From positions 1-47,524 of the forward strand of contig CALMFH010000196.1 of NCBI GenBank assembly GCA_937864925.1: DNA of 47,524 bases, given 5' to 3'. This document shows positions 32,256 to 40,781 of the stretch, piece by piece. Within the stretch, counting starts at the first letter, position 1; each line of letters starts with the position of its first letter. The translations under genes were made by a program, and so were the position numbers. The notes beneath the pieces are model-generated. The model saw only the letters and a program-made list of their open reading frames with translations. It ran no database searches and was not told where the DNA came from. The stretch comes from an uncultured Alphaproteobacteria bacterium (GTDB taxonomy: Bacteria > Pseudomonadota > Alphaproteobacteria > Rhizobiales > Ancalomicrobiaceae).

Positions 32256-32666
32256 ATGTTCTTCAACATCCCGCTGACCCTCGCGCCGCTCCTCGTCTAC
32301 AACCTGCAGATCGTGGGTGTCTTCGGCGCCACGGCCGGCGACCCGTGGGTGCAGCCGGTCTTCACCGTGTCGATGGTGTCCGACGCCCGCTTCACCCTGC
32401 TGTTCGGCGACCTGTTGATCGTCGCGGCGCTGGTCTGCCTGTTCGTCGAGATCGTCAAGGCGACGCGCACTTCGGCGCCGACCATCGTCGACCACTCGAT
32501 GTCGCTCGGCGTCTTCGTCGTCCATCTGGTCGAATTCCTCACCGTCGCCGGGGCGGCGACCTCGGTGTTCTTCATCCTGATGGTGATCGCCCTCATCGAC
32601 GTGGTCGGCGGCTTCACCATCACCATCCGCGGAGCGCGGCGCGACTTCGGCTTCGACCGCCAGTGA
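32256..32666 (+). CDS. Small conserved membrane protein
   Basis: This 136-residue protein has four hydrophobic segments (PLTLAPLLVYNLQIVGVFGA; FTLLFGDLLIVAALVCLFVEIV; SLGVFVVHLVEFLTVAGAAT; FFILMVIALIDVVGGFTITI). No catalytic motif is visible. It resembles uncharacterised inner-membrane proteins of Hyphomicrobiales, but I cannot name the family. The start ATG 32256 follows CAGGAAGCCGCCG. A hairpin GTTCCGA/TCGGAAC (32682-32700) lies just after it. Confidence 0.75.
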   Translation: MFFNIPLTLAPLLVYNLQIVGVFGATAGDPWVQPVFTVSMVSDARFTLLFGDLLIVAALVCLFVEIVKATRTSAPTIVDHSMSLGVFVVHLVEFLTVAGAATSVFFILMVIALIDVVGGFTITIRGARRDFGFDRQ

Positions 32667-32681
32667 CGAGCGCAAGATGAC

Positions 32682-32700
32682 GTTCCGAGGGCGTCGGAAC
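32682..32700. terminator. Hairpin between convergent small genes
   Basis: 7-bp stem GTTCCGA/TCGGAAC with a 5-nt loop, 15 bp after the membrane-protein stop and just before the end of the convergent gene. No U-tract. Confidence 0.4.
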
Positions 32701-32722
32701 CTCGAGCGCTCGGTGTGAGCGT

Positions 32723-33094
32723 TCAGCGGGCGACGTCGACCAGATAGCCGGGGACCAGCAGCCCGGGACCGTCCATGGCGTCGCCATAGAGGCGGGCGGC
32801 GTGGGCCGGTTCGGCCCGGCGGCGGCGACGGGTCTCGGGCAGGCCGGCGCGGGTGGCGATCAGCTGAGCGAGGAAGGGGGCGTGGGCGCGGTGGCGCACC
32901 AGCCGTTCCTCGGCACTCTCCACCCGGCGCGGGACGGCCGTCGCGACCAGAGCCCGGCCGTGACCCGTGGCGGACTCGCGGTTCGCCTCGGGACGCGGGC
33001 GCGGGGCATCGCCGATCGGCTCGACCCGACGGTCGAAGGATCGGCGTTCGACGCCGAAGCCGCTGCCGATCCCGTTCGCTCCGCCGATCCGCAT
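32723..33094 (-). CDS. Small conserved Hyphomicrobiales protein
   Basis: This 123-residue soluble, Arg-rich protein has a disordered-looking first half. The conserved-looking C-terminal part is HAPFLAQLIATRAGLPETRRRRRAEPAHAARLYG, a pattern I recognise from short uncharacterised proteins of Rhizobiales. There is no signal peptide or membrane segment. The function is unknown. It starts at ATG 33092-33094. Confidence 0.65.
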   Translation of the reverse strand: MRIGGANGIGSGFGVERRSFDRRVEPIGDAPRPRPEANRESATGHGRALVATAVPRRVESAEERLVRHRAHAPFLAQLIATRAGLPETRRRRRAEPAHAARLYGDAMDGPGLLVPGYLVDVAR

Positions 33095-33235
33095 GACATT
33101 CGCCTCTCACCGGGATCGACGAGTGTTCCGAAACGGGACGGGTCGTCGATCTTTCGGTAAGACATCGGCAAAGGGCGGGCCAGGGCGGTCGCGATCACCG
33201 CCGTCGCGACCGGGAACCGCGCGGGATGGTGAACG

Positions 33236-33910
33236 TCAGCCGCGGAAACGCCAGACGACGGCGTGTTTGATCTCGGCGTCCTCGAGCGCCCGCGTGGTGG
33301 GGACGCGGTATTCCGCCAACATGTCCAGGCGGTCCTTGGGCAGGTAGCTGCGACCGGGATCACCGACGAGGGCGAGGGCGCCGCTCGCCACGACATCGGC
33401 GGCGAGGGCGGCGACGCGGGTCGCCAGGGGGCGCTCGAAGAAGACATCGCCGAACAGCACCGTTTCGGGACGGAACGGCAGGCCGGCGAGACCGACGTCG
33501 AGGACGTCGAGATCGGCGATCTCGAAGCGGACGCCGTTCATGGCGGCGTTGAGTTCCATGGCGACGAGGGCGAAAGGGTCGATCTCGGTGGCGAAGACGC
33601 GGGCGGCGCCGCACTTCACCGCGGCGATCGCCTCGAGTCCGGAGCCGGCGGCGAAGACCAGCACGTCCTTGCCCGCCACCGTCGCGGGGTGATCGAGGAG
33701 ATGGCGGGCGAGCGCCTGACCTCCGGCCCAGGCGAAGGCCCAGAAGGGCAGCGGCAGACCGAGAGTGTCGAGTTCCTCCTCGGTCAACTTCCACAGATCC
33801 ATCGCCTCGTCGGCGAGATGGAGCGAGATCTCGGGGACGTGCGGCGGCGCCTGCAGGCGGGTGTTGGAGCGGATGAATTCGCTTCGATCGCCGATCCGTC
33901 CCTCGCTCAA
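33236..33910 (-). CDS. Class I SAM-dependent methyltransferase (ETFB-lysine/nicotinamide methyltransferase-like)
   Basis: This 224-residue methyltransferase has a Rossmann SAM site. The LPFWAFAWAGGQALARHLLD lead is typical of ETFB lysine methyltransferase/METTL20-like proteins. Motif I is KDVLVFAAGSGLEAIAAVKCGA, the acidic ribose-binding ATEIDPFALVAMELNAAMN, and the post-motif VLFGDVFFERPLA. The TTG start (33908-33910) overlaps the EVE gene's TGA (TTGA), which argues for translational coupling and for this start. The electron-transfer flavoprotein beta-subunit as substrate is a reasonable guess only. Confidence 0.82.
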   Translation of the reverse strand: MSEGRIGDRSEFIRSNTRLQAPPHVPEISLHLADEAMDLWKLTEEELDTLGLPLPFWAFAWAGGQALARHLLDHPATVAGKDVLVFAAGSGLEAIAAVKCGAARVFATEIDPFALVAMELNAAMNGVRFEIADLDVLDVGLAGLPFRPETVLFGDVFFERPLATRVAALAADVVASGALALVGDPGRSYLPKDRLDMLAEYRVPTTRALEDAEIKHAVVWRFRG

Positions 33911-34326
33911 TCTCGGAGCCCCCCGAGTTCGCGGATGATCCGCCACTCCTCGTCGGTCACCGGCTGGACCGAGAGGCGCGAGTTCTTGACCAGCACCATC
34001 TCGGCGAGCCGCGCATCGGCCTTGATCGCGGTGAGCGTCACCGGCCGGGTCAGCGCCTCGACCGCCTTCAACGTCACCGCACCGAAGGTGCCTTTCGAGT
34101 CGGCGAGATCGGGGGCCCAGGCGGCGACCACCTCGACCACGCCGACGACGGCCTTGCCCTCGTTGGAATGGTAGAAGAAGCCGCGCTCGCCGACCTCCAT
34201 CGCCTTCATGTGCTTGTTGGCGAGGTGGTTGCGCACACCTTCCCAATAGGTTCCGGCCGCGCCGGCGCCGACCTGATCGTCCCAGGACCAGACCTCGGGT
34301 TCGGACTTGTAGAGCCAGTGGGCCAT
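33907..34326 (-). CDS. EVE domain protein
   Basis: This 139-residue PUA-like EVE domain protein, a family that binds modified bases in RNA or DNA, starts AHWLYKSEPEVWSWDDQVGA. It shows the conserved W-x-G-V-R-N core (TYWEGVRNHLANKHMKAM), GFFYHSNEGKAVVGVVEVV and VKNSRLSVQPVTDEEWRII. The start is ATG 34324-34326. It lies 8 bp after the YciI gene and overlaps the methyltransferase start, in a run of five or six co-directional genes beginning at tsaD. Confidence 0.93.
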   Translation of the reverse strand: MAHWLYKSEPEVWSWDDQVGAGAAGTYWEGVRNHLANKHMKAMEVGERGFFYHSNEGKAVVGVVEVVAAWAPDLADSKGTFGAVTLKAVEALTRPVTLTAIKADARLAEMVLVKNSRLSVQPVTDEEWRIIRELGGLRD

Positions 34327-34334
34327 CGGACGCC

Positions 34335-34625
34335 TCACGCGGTCGGCGCGCCGACGACCCAGCGCCAGGGCCGGATCTCGACGCTGTCGAACAGGCCGGC
34401 GACGGCGTAGGGGTCGGTGGCGAAGATCGCCTTCGCTTCGGCGAGGCTCTCCGCCTCGATCACCACGATCGAGCCCTGCATGATCTCGGCCGCGTCGTCG
34501 AGGAACGGCCCGGCGATGCGGACCCTCGAGCCCATCCCCTTCAGCCAGTCGACATGGGCGTCGCGGGTGGCGAGGCGGACGGCGAGGTGATCGGGCTTGT
34601 CGTGGCACAGTGCTGCGAAGAGCAT
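34335..34625 (-). CDS. YciI family protein
   Basis: This 96-residue ferredoxin-like-fold protein has the YciI pattern MLFAALCHDKPDHLAVRLAT, HVDWLKGMGSRVRIAGPFLD and AIFATDPYAVAGLFDSVEI. His and Asp residues at family positions are present (HVDWL and FATDPY). The biochemical role is not established. It is flanked by gpsA (75 bp) and the EVE gene (8 bp), an order common in Hyphomicrobiales. Confidence 0.92.
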   Translation of the reverse strand: MLFAALCHDKPDHLAVRLATRDAHVDWLKGMGSRVRIAGPFLDDAAEIMQGSIVVIEAESLAEAKAIFATDPYAVAGLFDSVEIRPWRWVVGAPTA

Positions 34626-34700
34626 GGGGGGACGGGTCTCCGTTGGTCGGCGAGAGGAACCTAGGGGGCGCGGAGCGGCGGGTCCAGTCCGTCGTCGGCC

Positions 34701-35723
34701 TCACGCCGTCTCACGCTTCAGCGGGCGGCTCATCAGGCGGTCGATGGCCCCGGCGACGTCGAGCTTCTCGGAGACGACGTCGGCGATCGCGGCGGTGATC
34801 GGCAGTTCGACGCCGTGGGCCGCGGCGAAGTCGACGGCGACGGCGGCGGTGTGGATGCCTTCGGCGAGCTTGGTGCCGCGGCGGGTTAGGTCGACGATCG
34901 AGCCGCCGGCGCCGATGGCATGGCCGAGCGAGAAGTTGCGCGACTGCGGCGAGGTGGCGGTGAGCACCAGATCGCCGAGGCCGGAGAGGCCCATCAGGGT
35001 CTCCGGTTCGGCGCCGAGGGCTCGGCCGAGGCGGGTCAGCTCGGCGAAGCCACGGGCGGTGAGCGCGGCCTGGGCGCTCGCCCCGAGGCCACGGCCGACG
35101 ACGATGCCGGAGGCGATGGCGAGGACGTTCTTCAACGCGCCGCCGATCTGGACGCCGACGAGGTCGTGCGAGGCGTAGGGCCGGAAGCTCGACGAGGACA
35201 GAGCGACGGCGAGGGCCTCGGCGATGCGGTCGTCGGTCGCCGCCACGGTGACGGCGGTCGGCAGGCGGCGGGCGACGTCGGAGGCGAAGCTCGGGCCGGA
35301 GAGCACGGCGGGGACGGCGTGCGGGATCTCGGTGGCGACGATCTCGGTCATCGTCGCGTGGGTACCGTGTTCGAGGCCTTTGGCGGCGGAGACGACCGGC
35401 ACGCCGGCTCCGACGAGCGCGGCGAATTCGCGCGCCACCTCGCGGGTCACCTGCGCCGGGACGGCGAGGATCACCATGTCGGCGTTCGCCAGTGCGGTCG
35501 CGGCGTCGGTGGTGGCGAAGAGGCCGGGATCGAGGCGGATGTCGCCGAGAAAGGCCGAGTTGGTACCCCGATCGCCGATCTCGGCGACGGTCTCGGGGTC
35601 GCGCGACCACAGCCGGACTTCGCGGCCGGCGCGGGCGGCGACGAGGGCGAGGGCGGTGCCCCAGGCGCCGGCGCCGACGACGGCGACGGTTCCGATCGGG
35701 CGGGGGGCGGGGGGTGTGGTCAT
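34701..35723 (-). CDS. gpsA: NAD(P)+-dependent glycerol-3-phosphate dehydrogenase
   Basis: This 340-residue cytosolic enzyme makes sn-glycerol 3-phosphate from dihydroxyacetone phosphate for phospholipid synthesis. It has an N-terminal Rossmann motif [75 protein letters not shown], the catalytic lysine in [18 protein letters not shown] and [14 protein letters not shown]. It starts at ATG 35721-35723, overlapping the tsaD stop (ATGA), so the two are coupled. Confidence 0.97.
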   Translation of the reverse strand: MTTPPAPRPIGTVAVVGAGAWGTALALVAARAGREVRLWSRDPETVAEIGDRGTNSAFLGDIRLDPGLFATTDAATALANADMVILAVPAQVTREVAREFAALVGAGVPVVSAAKGLEHGTHATMTEIVATEIPHAVPAVLSGPSFASDVARRLPTAVTVAATDDRIAEALAVALSSSSFRPYASHDLVGVQIGGALKNVLAIASGIVVGRGLGASAQAALTARGFAELTRLGRALGAEPETLMGLSGLGDLVLTATSPQSRNFSLGHAIGAGGSIVDLTRRGTKLAEGIHTAAVAVDFAAAHGVELPITAAIADVVSEKLDVAGAIDRLMSRPLKRETA

Positions 35724-36832
35724 GCCTTGGCTCCCAACTGGCCGGATCCGAGCTTCGGGGCCGCGTCGGCGTCGAGCGGCCAACGGGCGCGTGCCTGGGC
35801 GTCGAGGCCGTCGACGAGACCCGCCGCCAGCCGCTCGGCCCCGGCCCAGGCGATCATCGCGCCGTTGTCGGTGCAGAGTCTGCCCGGCGGGACGACGACG
35901 TGGGCGCCGATGTCCGCCGCGGCCTCGGCGAGCGCGGCGGCGACGGCCTTGTTGGCGGCGACGCCGCCGGCGGTGACCAGGGTCGGCCTGGCCACGCCGG
36001 TCAGCTCGCGGAAGCGCTTCAGTGCGAGGCGCGCCTTGAAGCGGATGACGTCGGCGACGGCGGCCTGGAAGGCGGCGCAGAGGTCGGCGACGGTCGCATC
36101 GTCGAGCGGCTGCAGCGCCTCCGCCTCCAGCCGAAGCGCGGTTTTCAGGCCGGAGAAGGAGAAATCGAGGTTGTCGCGACGCATCAGAGGGCGCGGCAGA
36201 TCGAAGCGGCGAGGGTCACCGTCGCGGGCGAGGCGCTCGACGTGCGGGCCGCCGGGATAGGGCAGGCCGAGCAGCTTCGCCGTCTTGTCGAAGGCCTCGC
36301 CGAGCGCATCGTCGATGGTGGTGCCGATGCGGCGGTAACGGCCGAGGCCCTCGACGGCGACGAACTGGGTGTGGCCGCCGGAGACCAGCAGCAGGAGGTA
36401 GGGGAACGCGACGGCGTCGGTCAGTCGCGGGGTGAGGGCATGGCCTTCGAGGTGATTGACCGCGACGAGCGGCAGGCGATGGACGTCGGCGATCGCCTTG
36501 GCGGTCATCAGGCCGACGATGACGCCGCCGATCAGGCCGGGTCCGGCGGTGGCGGCGACGCCGGAGAGGTCGGTGAAGCCGACGCCGGCCTCACGCATCG
36601 CCCGTTCGATCAGCCGATCGAGGATCTCGACATGGGCGCGCGCCGCGATCTCGGGGACGACGCCGCCGTAGGGCGCGTGATCGGTCAGTTGCGAATGGAC
36701 GACGTCGGCGAGAATGCGGCCGCGACCGTCGGCGTCGCGCGCCACCACCGCGGCGGCGGTCTCGTCGCAACTGGTCTCGATGCCGAGGATCAGCAAGGCT
36801 CCAACTCGTCGGTTGCCGGTGGGCGCGTTCAC
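35720..36832 (-). CDS. tsaD: tRNA N6-adenosine threonylcarbamoyltransferase
   Basis: This 370-residue ASKHA-fold enzyme transfers the threonylcarbamoyl group to A37 of ANN-decoding tRNAs. Motifs are [15 protein letters not shown] (16-30), [13 protein letters not shown], the metal-binding HxxxH in VNHLEGHAL (His127, His131), [30 protein letters not shown] and [13 protein letters not shown] 36830-36832 was taken as the start, with GGAG upstream at wide spacing; a start nearer LLILGIETS cannot be excluded. It heads the tsaD-gpsA-YciI-EVE-methyltransferase run and diverges from hemC, an arrangement conserved in alphaproteobacteria. Confidence 0.96.
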   Translation of the reverse strand: MNAPTGNRRVGALLILGIETSCDETAAAVVARDADGRGRILADVVHSQLTDHAPYGGVVPEIAARAHVEILDRLIERAMREAGVGFTDLSGVAATAGPGLIGGVIVGLMTAKAIADVHRLPLVAVNHLEGHALTPRLTDAVAFPYLLLLVSGGHTQFVAVEGLGRYRRIGTTIDDALGEAFDKTAKLLGLPYPGGPHVERLARDGDPRRFDLPRPLMRRDNLDFSFSGLKTALRLEAEALQPLDDATVADLCAAFQAAVADVIRFKARLALKRFRELTGVARPTLVTAGGVAANKAVAAALAEAAADIGAHVVVPPGRLCTDNGAMIAWAGAERLAAGLVDGLDAQARARWPLDADAAPKLGSGQLGAKA

Positions 36833-36973
36833 CCATCCGGGATTCTCCGTCCGTTCGCCCCATGGCGGGGCGCGCCGACTTCCTCTAGAGAGGAACTTCG
36901 CCGGACGGAGGTCCGGGCGGGGCTCCGCTCGCGGCCCTGCCGTATCATCGGGTGGGAAGGACGCGCAATCTAG

Positions 36974-37903
36974 ATGTCGACCGAGATCGTCAAAATCGGC
37001 ACCCGTGGCTCACCGCTGGCACTGGCCCAGGCCCACGAGACGCGGGCGCGCCTCGCGGCGGCGACCGGCCGGCCGGAGGCCGACTTCGAGATCGTGGTGA
37101 TCAAGACCTCGGGCGATCTGATCCTCGACCGGCCGCTCAGTGAAGTCGGCGGCAAGGGGCTCTTCACCAAGGAGATCGAGACGGCGCTGCTCGACGGCGC
37201 GATCGATCTCGCCGTGCATTCGTCGAAGGACATGCCGACGGTGCTGCCCGACGGGCTGTTCATCTCGGCCTTCCTACCGCGGGAGGACGTGCGTGATGCG
37301 TTTCTCTCGCCGACCGCGAAGAGCCTCGCCGATCTGCCGGCGGGCGCTCGGGTCGGGACCTCGTCGCTGCGCCGGCGGGCCATGGTCAAGCGGCTGCGTC
37401 CCGATCTCGAGGTGGTGGAGTTCCGCGGCAACGTCCAGACGCGACTGAAGAAGCTCGGCGACGGGGTGGCGGACGCGACGCTGCTCGCCTATGCCGGCCT
37501 CCGCCGTCTCGGCCAGGAGGCGGTGGCGACCTCGCTGATCGAGACCGACGACTTCCTGCCGGCCGTCGGCCAGGGGGCGATCTGCATCGAGAGCCGGATC
37601 GGCGACGACACCACCAACGCGATGATCGCGAAGATCCATCACGCCGAGACGGCGGTGGCGCTGACGCTGGAGCGCGCCTTCCTCGCCGAACTCGACGGTT
37701 CGTGCCGCACCCCGATCGCCGGCCTCGCCCGCATCGAGGGCGACACGGTGCGCTTCGAAGGGTTGATCCTGCGTCCCGACGGGTCGGAAGCCCATGCGAT
37801 CACCCGGGTCGGGTCGGTGGCGCAGGCGGAGGCGTTGGGACGCGACGCCGGACGCGAGCTCAAGGCGCGCGGCGGCCCCGATTTCTTCGTCGTCGAGGCG
37901 TGA
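36974..37903 (+). CDS. hemC: Hydroxymethylbilane synthase (porphobilinogen deaminase)
   Basis: This 309-residue enzyme polymerises four porphobilinogens to hydroxymethylbilane in haem biosynthesis. It shows [71 protein letters not shown], and the cofactor-binding cysteine near residue 244 in [13 protein letters not shown]. It starts at ATG 36974. hemD begins 4 bp after the stop, followed by hemY. Confidence 0.98.
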   Translation: MSTEIVKIGTRGSPLALAQAHETRARLAAATGRPEADFEIVVIKTSGDLILDRPLSEVGGKGLFTKEIETALLDGAIDLAVHSSKDMPTVLPDGLFISAFLPREDVRDAFLSPTAKSLADLPAGARVGTSSLRRRAMVKRLRPDLEVVEFRGNVQTRLKKLGDGVADATLLAYAGLRRLGQEAVATSLIETDDFLPAVGQGAICIESRIGDDTTNAMIAKIHHAETAVALTLERAFLAELDGSCRTPIAGLARIEGDTVRFEGLILRPDGSEAHAITRVGSVAQAEALGRDAGRELKARGGPDFFVVEA

Positions 37904-37907
37904 GCGG

Positions 37908-40772
37908 ATGCGGGTCCTGGTCACACGGGCCGAGAAGGAGGGGCGGGCGACCGCGGCGCGTCTCGAAGCGCTCGGCCACACCGCCGTGCTCGAACCGCTC
38001 ACCACCATCGTTCCGGTCGACGACCCCGAGCTGCCGCCGGTCGACGGTCTCCAGGCGGTGACGGCGACCAGTCTCAACGCCGTCGAGGTGCTCGCCGGAC
38101 GGCCGGAGATCGAGCCGTACCACCATCTGCCGTTCCTCGCCGTCGGGGCGCGGACGGCGGAGGCGGCGCGGGCGGCCGGCTTCACCGACGTCCATTCCGC
38201 CGACGGCGACCGGCGCGATCTGGTGAAGGCGATCACTTCCGAGCTCGATCCGGTCAAGGGGGCTGTCCTGTGGCTGGTCGGCCGCGACCGGGCGGGCGAC
38301 CTCGTCGCCGATCTGGCGCCGGCCGGGTTCACGGTGGTGCCGGTCGAGGTCTATCGGGCCGAGCCGATCGCCGGGTTGAGCGAGGCGACGCGGATCGCAC
38401 TCGCCGCCGGGGCGATCGACGCGGGTCTGGTGTTCTCGCCGCGCTCCGGGACGATCCTGTTGGAGAAGCTCGAGGAATGCGGCTTTTCTCCCGGTTCGCT
38501 CGGCTTCCCCGTCCATGTTATATCCGAGGCGACCGCACGACCCTTCCGCGAGGTGGGGTGGCGCGACATCGTCGTCGCATCTTCGCCCGACAGCGATGCG
38601 ATGCTGGCGACGCTTCGTTCCCCGCCGCCCTCCGCCGACGCCGTCGGCGATCCGACCAGGAGTTCGACCATGCCCCCGAAGTCGAGGAAGGACACCCGCT
38701 CCCTGCCGACGACCGAAGCGGTGATCGCCGCCGCGGATGCGGCCGAGACGGTTGAAACCGCGGCGCCGGAAGCCGATCGCGCCGAAGAGGCGGCGTTCCG
38801 GGCGCGGGTCGAGGCGGCGGACCGAGCGGAAGCGTCCGCGCGGGCGGAGGCCACCGCGGCCGCGCCGACGGTGGTGGCGACGGCCCCGCGGAAACGCGGC
38901 TTCGGCGTCGGCGGTGTGTTGGTGGCGACGCTGCTCGGCGGCATGCTCGGCGTCGGTGGCAGCTACGGGCTGGCGCTGCAGGGATTGCTGCCGCAGTCGG
39001 GTGACGGCGGCCGTGTCGCGGCACTGGAGGCGGGGCTCGCGGCGGTCAAGGCGCAGAAACCGGTCGCCGATCCGGCGACGGTGGAACGACTGGTGGCGTT
39101 GGAGCGGCGGGTCGGAGCGCTCGCCGCGCCGGTGGTCGACAACGCGACGCTCGCCCGCATCGGCGGCATCGAACAGTATCTGCGCGACATGGCGGCGCGG
39201 CCGGTGCCGGCCACCGGTGTCGATCCGGCGACGAGCGAACGTCTCGCCGCACTCGAACAGCGTCTCGCCGCGGCTGCAGCACCGGCGCCGCCGCCCGCCC
39301 CTCAGACCGGGGCGGTCGATCTCTCCGGTCTCGAAGGGCGTCTCGCCAGGCTCGAAACGGCGAAGCCGGCGGCGCCGGATCTCTCCGGGTTCGAGGGTCG
39401 TCTCGCCAGGCTCGAGACCGCAGCGAAGCCGGTCGTCGACCTTTCGCAAGTCGAGGAACGTCTCGGTCGGTTGGAAGCGGTGCCGCAGGTGCGGTTGCCC
39501 GCCGATCTCGCCGATCGTGTCGCCGGGCTCGAAGCGGCGGCCAAGGCACGGAGCGAGGCGGCCGGTGCCTCGGTCGCCGGATCGCTGTCCGGCATCGCGG
39601 CGGAAGGGGCGTCGAAACAGGCGCTGGCCGAGATGGCCGGTCAGGTCGATCGGGCGCTCGGGTCGTTGCGTGAGAACGCCGGCGCCGAGATCGCCGCGCT
39701 CAAAGCGCGCATCGAACGGCTCGGCGGCGGCATCGACGCCGAGAGCCGGGCGATGGTCGAGCGCGCCGGAGCCGACGCCAAGGCGCTCGCGGCGCGGCTC
39801 GGCATGGAGACCCAGGCGATCGCCGATCGCCTCGCGGCTCAGACGGCGTCGACCATCGAGGATCTGCGCAAGCGCAACGACGATCTGGCCCGTGGCCTCA
39901 CCGAGCGGATGAATGCGCTGGTGGCGGCGAGCGACGTCGAGGGCCGCAAGCGGGTCGAGGATCTGGCGCGCACCTTCGCCGAGAAGTCGGCGGCGGCATC
40001 GAGTGCGGTGGAAAGCGAACTGAAGAAGCGCGGCGAGGAGACGGCAGAGGCGCTGAAGCGGCTACGCGGCGATCTCGACGCGGCGCTCGGCCGGGTGGTG
40101 ACGCTGGAGACGGCGACCAGAGAAACCGGCAACTCCGGTCAGAAGATGGTGGAGAAGGTCGGTGAAGCCGCAGCCGCGGCCGAAACCAAGGTCGGGGCGC
40201 TGGAGACCCGGCTCGCCGGCATCGAGGCGGAGGCGGAAGTCGCCCGCAAGGTGCGTGGTGAGGCGGTGGTGGTCATCGCCCTCGCGGATCTGAAGTCGGC
40301 GGTCGAGGCCGGTCGGCCGTTCGTCACCGAACTCGGCGTGGTCGAAGCGGCCGCCCGTGGCGGTGTCGATCTCGCCGAGCTGAAACCCCATGCCGACAAG
40401 GGTGTGCCGACCGCGATCGAGTTGCGTGCCGGCTGGGCCAAAGTGACGCGGGCGGCGATCGCCGCGGGCGAGACGAAGGCGAGCGGAGGCGGCGTCCTCG
40501 ATCGGCTGATGTCCAACGCCTCGGGCATGGTCAAGGTCCGCCAGAGCGGCGAGACGAGCGGCGAGGATGTCGCCGCGCTCGCCGGACGGGTCGATGCGCG
40601 GCTCGCCGCCGGCGATCTCGCCGGGGCGCTCGCCGCCTGGAAGGCGCTGCCGGAGGCCTCACGCAAGGCTTCGGCGGACTGGGGAGCGGCGCTCTTCGCG
40701 CGGGTCGCGGTCGACACGGCACTCGCCGCTCGGCTCGCGGCGGTCACCGCTCGGCTCTCCCAACCGAAGTGA
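37908..40772 (+). CDS. hemD: Uroporphyrinogen-III synthase fused to mitofilin/HemX-like membrane coiled-coil protein
   Basis: One uninterrupted 954-codon frame. Residues ~1-240 are HemD (MRVLVTRAEKEGRATAARLE, FLAVGARTAEAARAAGF, WLVGRDRAGDLVADL, GLVFSPRSGTILLEKLEE, HVISEATARPF), which closes and inverts hydroxymethylbilane to uroporphyrinogen III. Instead of stopping, the frame continues through a Pro/Ser linker. Next come a charged N-tail, one transmembrane segment (~332-357, GFGVGGVLVATLLGGMLGVG), long coiled coils with 20-residue repeats, and a mitofilin-like (COG4223) C-terminal domain (~760-954). A good internal start exists: AGGAG (38658-38662), 7 nt, ATG 38670 (MPPKSRKDTRSLP). Products may therefore be a fusion, a separate mitofilin-like protein, or both. 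Confidence 0.85.
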   Translation: MRVLVTRAEKEGRATAARLEALGHTAVLEPLTTIVPVDDPELPPVDGLQAVTATSLNAVEVLAGRPEIEPYHHLPFLAVGARTAEAARAAGFTDVHSADGDRRDLVKAITSELDPVKGAVLWLVGRDRAGDLVADLAPAGFTVVPVEVYRAEPIAGLSEATRIALAAGAIDAGLVFSPRSGTILLEKLEECGFSPGSLGFPVHVISEATARPFREVGWRDIVVASSPDSDAMLATLRSPPPSADAVGDPTRSSTMPPKSRKDTRSLPTTEAVIAAADAAETVETAAPEADRAEEAAFRARVEAADRAEASARAEATAAAPTVVATAPRKRGFGVGGVLVATLLGGMLGVGGSYGLALQGLLPQSGDGGRVAALEAGLAAVKAQKPVADPATVERLVALERRVGALAAPVVDNATLARIGGIEQYLRDMAARPVPATGVDPATSERLAALEQRLAAAAAPAPPPAPQTGAVDLSGLEGRLARLETAKPAAPDLSGFEGRLARLETAAKPVVDLSQVEERLGRLEAVPQVRLPADLADRVAGLEAAAKARSEAAGASVAGSLSGIAAEGASKQALAEMAGQVDRALGSLRENAGAEIAALKARIERLGGGIDAESRAMVERAGADAKALAARLGMETQAIADRLAAQTASTIEDLRKRNDDLARGLTERMNALVAASDVEGRKRVEDLARTFAEKSAAASSAVESELKKRGEETAEALKRLRGDLDAALGRVVTLETATRETGNSGQKMVEKVGEAAAAAETKVGALETRLAGIEAEAEVARKVRGEAVVVIALADLKSAVEAGRPFVTELGVVEAAARGGVDLAELKPHADKGVPTAIELRAGWAKVTRAAIAAGETKASGGGVLDRLMSNASGMVKVRQSGETSGEDVAALAGRVDARLAAGDLAGALAAWKALPEASRKASADWGAALFARVAVDTALAARLAAVTARLSQPK
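39318..39497 (+). repeat. Three 60-bp tandem repeats within the coiled-coil region
   Basis: Three consecutive 60-bp units encode 20-residue repeats of the form DLSxxExRLxRLE followed by an Ala/Pro/Lys linker: DLSGLEGRLARLETAK, DLSGFEGRLARLETAA and DLSQVEERLGRLEAV. The first two units are very similar in DNA and the third has drifted. Related ERLAALEQRL segments precede them. Confidence 0.85.
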
Positions 40773-40781
40773 GGTTCCACG

